NCBI GenBank assembly: GCA_020354025.1
Contig: CP070638.1
Span: 2,840,578 to 2,904,577 of the forward strand
Source: Fidelibacterota bacterium
Lineage (GTDB): Bacteria > Fidelibacterota > Marinisomatia > SCGC-AAA003-L08 > TS1B11
Direction of reading: 5' to 3'
Length of the DNA: 64,000 bases
A program made the translations under genes and the position numbers. The first letter of the stretch is position 1. Every line of letters begins with the position of its first letter. Below, one piece after another: positions 61,563 through 64,000 of this stretch. Below the pieces are notes generated by a model. That model did no database searches and was not told the origin of the DNA. It was given only the letters and a program-made list of their open reading frames with translations.

Positions 61563-61592
61563 GTATCCGGTCTGTATCCGGCCTGTATCCAG
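61563..61592. repeat. 11-bp tandem repeat, nearly three units
   Basis: GTATCCGGTCT, GTATCCGGCCT and GTATCCAG follow one another without a gap, at 61563, 61574 and 61585. They lie directly before the shared intergenic element. No function is apparent. Confidence 0.65.
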
Positions 61593-61594
61593 TG

Positions 61595-61631
61595 AAACGA
61601 CTTTAATTTTGACTTGTCCCTACTTCAGCAG
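61595..61631. repeat. Intergenic shared element, copy B
   Basis: This is the partner of the element at 50476-50513. AAACGACTTT, TTTTGACTT and TCAGCAG are kept in order with the same approximate spacing, and the differences are scattered substitutions and one gap. The orientation is the same relative to the window. Confidence 0.6.
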
Positions 61632-61678
61632 TACGCCCACCTTTGGCGAGACTGTCTATACGCTATTTTAATAATAGC

Positions 61679-61693
61679 CCCGCAGCCTGCGGG
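61679..61693. terminator. Perfect GC palindrome between convergent genes
   Basis: CCCGCAG at 61679-61685 pairs with CTGCGGG at 61687-61693 around a single base. T-rich and A-rich stretches lie on both sides (CTATTTTAATAATAG before it). It may serve as a bidirectional transcript-end structure for the converging GH20-like and GH28 genes, though the loop is very tight. Confidence 0.35.
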
Positions 61694-61706
61694 ACAACTC
61701 TGAAGC

Positions 61707-61778
61707 TTATTTTAATGACAGCATCTTGATGGATATGGTGTATTCCTACGTAACTAACCGAGCGATGCAGGTATAGCA
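61707..61778 (-). pseudogene. Remnant of a T9SS C-terminal sorting domain
   Basis: Translated on the minus strand, this stretch reads YTCIARLVT, an in-frame stop, then EYTISIKMLSLK and a stop. It matches the end of the FG-GAP protein of this window (VYIARMESARYTKTIKMLFLK) and other T9SS tails. The DNA also agrees over GACAGCATCTTGATGG-like bases with the matching bases near 3260. The rest of the domain, including the PNPFNP motif, is gone. The GH28 gene just upstream on the same strand is in another frame and encodes a lipoprotein, so this is probably the tail of a lost neighbour rather than of GH28. Confidence 0.65.
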
Positions 61779-61830
61779 GGGGAATTTCAGATGAGGAATA
61801 CGCCTAATCGTGATATTCAACAATAAAAGG

Positions 61831-63519
61831 CTAATCAGAGATTAGAGCGTCTGAGGACACTTCTTTCCCCACCGCCACCAACTCGCCTCTTATAGCACCA
61901 ATATTTCCTTTAAGCCTTATATGTGCTGATTTTTTACCGTTCACAACCATAAACGGTTTGCAGTCTTCTGGAAGAACGACATCCTGAATTAATACATTGC
62001 GGCTATTGAGCAGGCTTAATACAGGGCCGTTTTCCGGTACTATCTTCAAGTTCCGGAGTGTGATATTATCAGCATCAACACAGACCAATCCTGCATTCGC
62101 TGAAATGAATATACTATCCAATTCTACATTATTAATGGCCATTTCTGGCAAACCGAGCAACAAAACCGCTTGATTCGCCTCGCGGCAGTATATGTTCTTG
62201 ATATGGATATTCCGAAAACGCGGTGTCTCTTCACTTACGGCTACTTCTAGCCGTTCGCTGAAGACTATATGTCCTTCTGAGTCCACTTCCGGGATAGGCG
62301 CTTTGTTGTCATAGAACATATTGAAACGGATAGCTTCTGTCGGAATATCTTTCATATATATATCGCGGATATAAATATTTTCTACCACCCCTCCCCGCCC
62401 GCGCGTACTTTTAAAACGCAATCCTACATCAGTCCCTAAGAAGGTGCACCTGCGCACATCGATATTTCGAACACCGCCCGACATCTCACTACCAACCGTG
62501 AAACCTCCATGCCCATGATAAACGATACAATCCGCAATAGCGATATTCTCGCTTGGTTTTCCGCGGCGCCTACCGTATTCGTTCTTGCCAGATTTTATGC
62601 AAATTGCATCATCCCCAACGTCAAATTGGCAATCATATACTAGGACGTTTCGGCAAGATTCCAGATCTAGGCCATCGCCATTTTGCGAATACCAGGGATT
62701 GAGCACCGTAATATTGCGGATAACCATATTCTCACACATCAGCGGATGAATGTTCCAAGCTGGCGAATTCTGAAAGGTCGGCCCATCAAGAAGAACATTC
62801 TTACAATTGTTCAGATTAATCATCACCGGCCGAAGATACTCTCGAGCTATAGCATATTCCTGCAAGTCGCTAGCGCCGCTATTTTTCAGTTCTCTTACAA
62901 TTTCAGCACCATTCATCGCCTGTTCGGAAGGCCACCAGACGCTACCATCACCACTTACCGCTCCGCCTGAATCCAGCAGCTCCTGCCACTGGCGCTCGGT
63001 CGTCTTAAATTTTTTCACTGGGCGCCAGGCCTCCCCAGCACCATCAATAATCCCTTGTCCAGTGATGCCAACATTTTCGAGTCCTGCCCCGTAAATCGGT
63101 GAAATGCACCTTACCTGCTCTAGTCCCTCCCAGGAGGTTCGAATGAGGGGATAATCTTCAAAGCAATAGCTGAACTGTATTAAAGCGCCCTTTTCCAAAT
63201 ATAGGTTAATATTGCTCTGAAGGCGGATCGGACCAGTTAACCATATTCCAGCTGGAATGCATACTCTCCCACCCCCCGCGCTGGCACAGGCTCTGATTGC
63301 ATCGCTAAAAGCATCAGTATTTAGCGTCTGCCCGTCACCGACCGCTCCATGATCAATAATATTTTCTGTATGGGAGGGAAACTTAGGAACAACAATCTGC
63401 GTCATGTCAAAAGGCAGATCTTTGGTATATTTTTCTAATTTTTCAGTTCTACAACCATTGGAGCTACAGATTGATATTAAGAGAAGGAATAGTACTGTTC
63501 CTTTCAGAGAATAACGCAT
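61831..63519 (-). CDS. Glycoside hydrolase family 28 polygalacturonase-like lipoprotein
   Basis: This 562-residue enzyme has a signal peptide followed by a cysteine suitable for lipid attachment (ICSSNGCRTEK), although the lipobox is weak. The mature part is a right-handed parallel beta-helix of the GH28 type. All family signatures are present: NGDGLD with Asp282, VGDDAICIKSG with Asp303-Asp304, GHGGFTVGSE with His337, and the substrate-binding RFKSTRGRGG. It hydrolyses alpha-1,4-galacturonate or related uronic linkages, as in pectin or rhamnogalacturonan. The gene is on the strand opposite to its neighbours on the left, and its G+C looks lower than that of the central locus. It is probably co-oriented with the PorV-like gene that begins beyond the right edge. 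Confidence 0.94.
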   Translation of the reverse strand: MRYSLKGTVLFLLLISICSSNGCRTEKLEKYTKDLPFDMTQIVVPKFPSHTENIIDHGAVGDGQTLNTDAFSDAIRACASAGGGRVCIPAGIWLTGPIRLQSNINLYLEKGALIQFSYCFEDYPLIRTSWEGLEQVRCISPIYGAGLENVGITGQGIIDGAGEAWRPVKKFKTTERQWQELLDSGGAVSGDGSVWWPSEQAMNGAEIVRELKNSGASDLQEYAIAREYLRPVMINLNNCKNVLLDGPTFQNSPAWNIHPLMCENMVIRNITVLNPWYSQNGDGLDLESCRNVLVYDCQFDVGDDAICIKSGKNEYGRRRGKPSENIAIADCIVYHGHGGFTVGSEMSGGVRNIDVRRCTFLGTDVGLRFKSTRGRGGVVENIYIRDIYMKDIPTEAIRFNMFYDNKAPIPEVDSEGHIVFSERLEVAVSEETPRFRNIHIKNIYCREANQAVLLLGLPEMAINNVELDSIFISANAGLVCVDADNITLRNLKIVPENGPVLSLLNSRNVLIQDVVLPEDCKPFMVVNGKKSAHIRLKGNIGAIRGELVAVGKEVSSDALISD

Positions 63520-63687
63520 GACATCAGCTTTCTTATAAGTTGATTATTGACTTTCTCATTTGATATATCAGTAATACATTATCCAACACTAAGCAAACAG
63601 ATCATGTGACCATCAGCTCAGTTCTATGGCCATTTGACTATTTCAGCGAGTATTGATCAAATTGGCACGGGCTGACGCGAAGATTCA

Positions 63688-64000
63688 TTAAAACGCGAAC
63701 ATAATCGCAAAGCGATTGACATCAGAAAAAAAATCCATATTCGAATAGGAATAGCTGATATTTGCATTTATGCCCATGATACTGTATAGTATTCCGAATC
63801 CGCCTGACCATCCTTTCACATCGTGATTGGTGACATAGCCTGCTCTGAGAGAAACCATGGCGTCAAAAGTAAAATCTAGCCCCATATGCAAACGCTCAGT
63901 ATAATTATTGGGATGAGTAAATTCCATCGAAGCCAACAATGAGGTTTTATCGTCATGATAGGGATTTATGAAATCCATAACATCAATGACTCCCCCCACT
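63688..64000 (-). CDS. PorV/PorQ-like outer-membrane protein, C-terminal part only
   Basis: Only the last 104 or so codons lie in the window; the gene continues past the right edge and its start is not seen. The readable part alternates beta strands (MEFTHPNNYTERLHMGLDF, SLRAGYVTNHDVKGWSGGFG) and ends with FAIMFAF. This parallels the end of the PorV-like protein at 18-19 kb (the HLGGEYSFYDLIVFRAGYR and GAFSAGFG stretch). It should be an outer-membrane barrel that assists T9SS cargo. The GH28 gene lies 168 bases downstream on the same strand. A codon that looks like a start at the very edge is not the real one. Confidence 0.7.
   Translation of the reverse strand, partial: VGGVIDVMDFINPYHDDKTSLLASMEFTHPNNYTERLHMGLDFTFDAMVSLRAGYVTNHDVKGWSGGFGILYSIMGINANISYSYSNMDFFSDVNRFAIMFAF

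Larger units (their letters stand above)
61421..61830. other. Convergent intergenic region with repeats and a pseudogene tail
   Basis: These 410 bases separate two converging genes. They hold an 11-bp tandem repeat at 61563-61592, the second copy of the shared element at 61595-61631, a perfect CCCGCAG/CTGCGGG palindrome at 61679-61693, and an eroded T9SS tail on the minus strand at 61707-61778. The clustering suggests a scar left by a deletion or an insertion event. No intact gene is present. Confidence 0.6.

Overview
The window looks like part of the chromosome of a Gram-negative bacterium of the FCB superphylum, probably an uncultured lineage near Neomarinimicrobiota, KSB1 or Ignavibacteria rather than a classical Bacteroides. 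The evidence is a set of type IX secretion (T9SS) C-terminal sorting domains with PNPFNP-type motifs, two PorV/PorQ-like outer-membrane proteins, a TonB-dependent receptor without a SusD partner, and many lipoproteins and secreted glycosidases. The phylum is an inference. I see no tRNA, rRNA, CRISPR array or intact mobile element.

Layout. 1-373: degenerate hairpin-forming repeats. 374-925: a PadR regulator. 1088-2866 (minus): a Na/phosphate cotransporter and a PhoU-like protein. 3253-6534 (minus): a mosaic secreted protein with FG-GAP, FN3, LRR and Ig-like parts. 7062-12180: a compact DeoR / SIS / PfkB / GatZ-family / EamA cassette that reads as catabolism of an amino sugar or tagatose-type sugar. 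12619-20642: an outer-membrane block of TonB receptor, T9SS cargo, PorV-like protein and T9SS beta-helix protein, closed by two tandem intrinsic terminators. 20810-36004: a colinear run of secreted or lipid-anchored enzymes (metallophosphoesterase, GH2, GH88, amidohydrolase, DUF5107-TPR, Asp-box protein, thioredoxin-like lipoprotein, alginate-lyase-like protein). 36146-47577: a different set rich in proteins without signal peptides (URO-D/MtaA-like methyltransferase, two DUF2264 proteins, a sodium:solute symporter, a DUF3795 protein, a clan-A glycosidase, a GH3 enzyme). 47867-61420: GH78, a sugar isomerase, an Nramp-like transporter with altered metal motifs, two (alpha/alpha)-barrel proteins, GH31 and a GH20-like enzyme. 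61831-64000 (minus): a GH28 lipoprotein and the end of a second PorV-like gene.

Working model (inference). This is a large SusD-less polysaccharide-utilisation island for one or more acidic heteropolysaccharides. T9SS-exported and lipid-anchored enzymes cut the polymer outside, the TonB receptor imports oligomers, inner-membrane carriers (SSS, Nramp-like, EamA) move products, and DUF2264, GH3, URO-D-like, SIS, PfkB and GatZ-family proteins finish the work in the cytoplasm. GH88, GH28, GH78 and the alginate-lyase-like protein suggest uronic acids and rhamnose. The AgaS-like/GatZ-like cassette suggests an amino sugar or tagatose-6-phosphate. The exact glycan cannot be read from the sequence.

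The least described parts are the 36-47 kb module (a zinc-type methyltransferase beside paired DUF2264 proteins, a symporter and DUF3795), the Nramp-like carrier, an intergenic element present twice, and the eroded T9SS tail at 61.7 kb.
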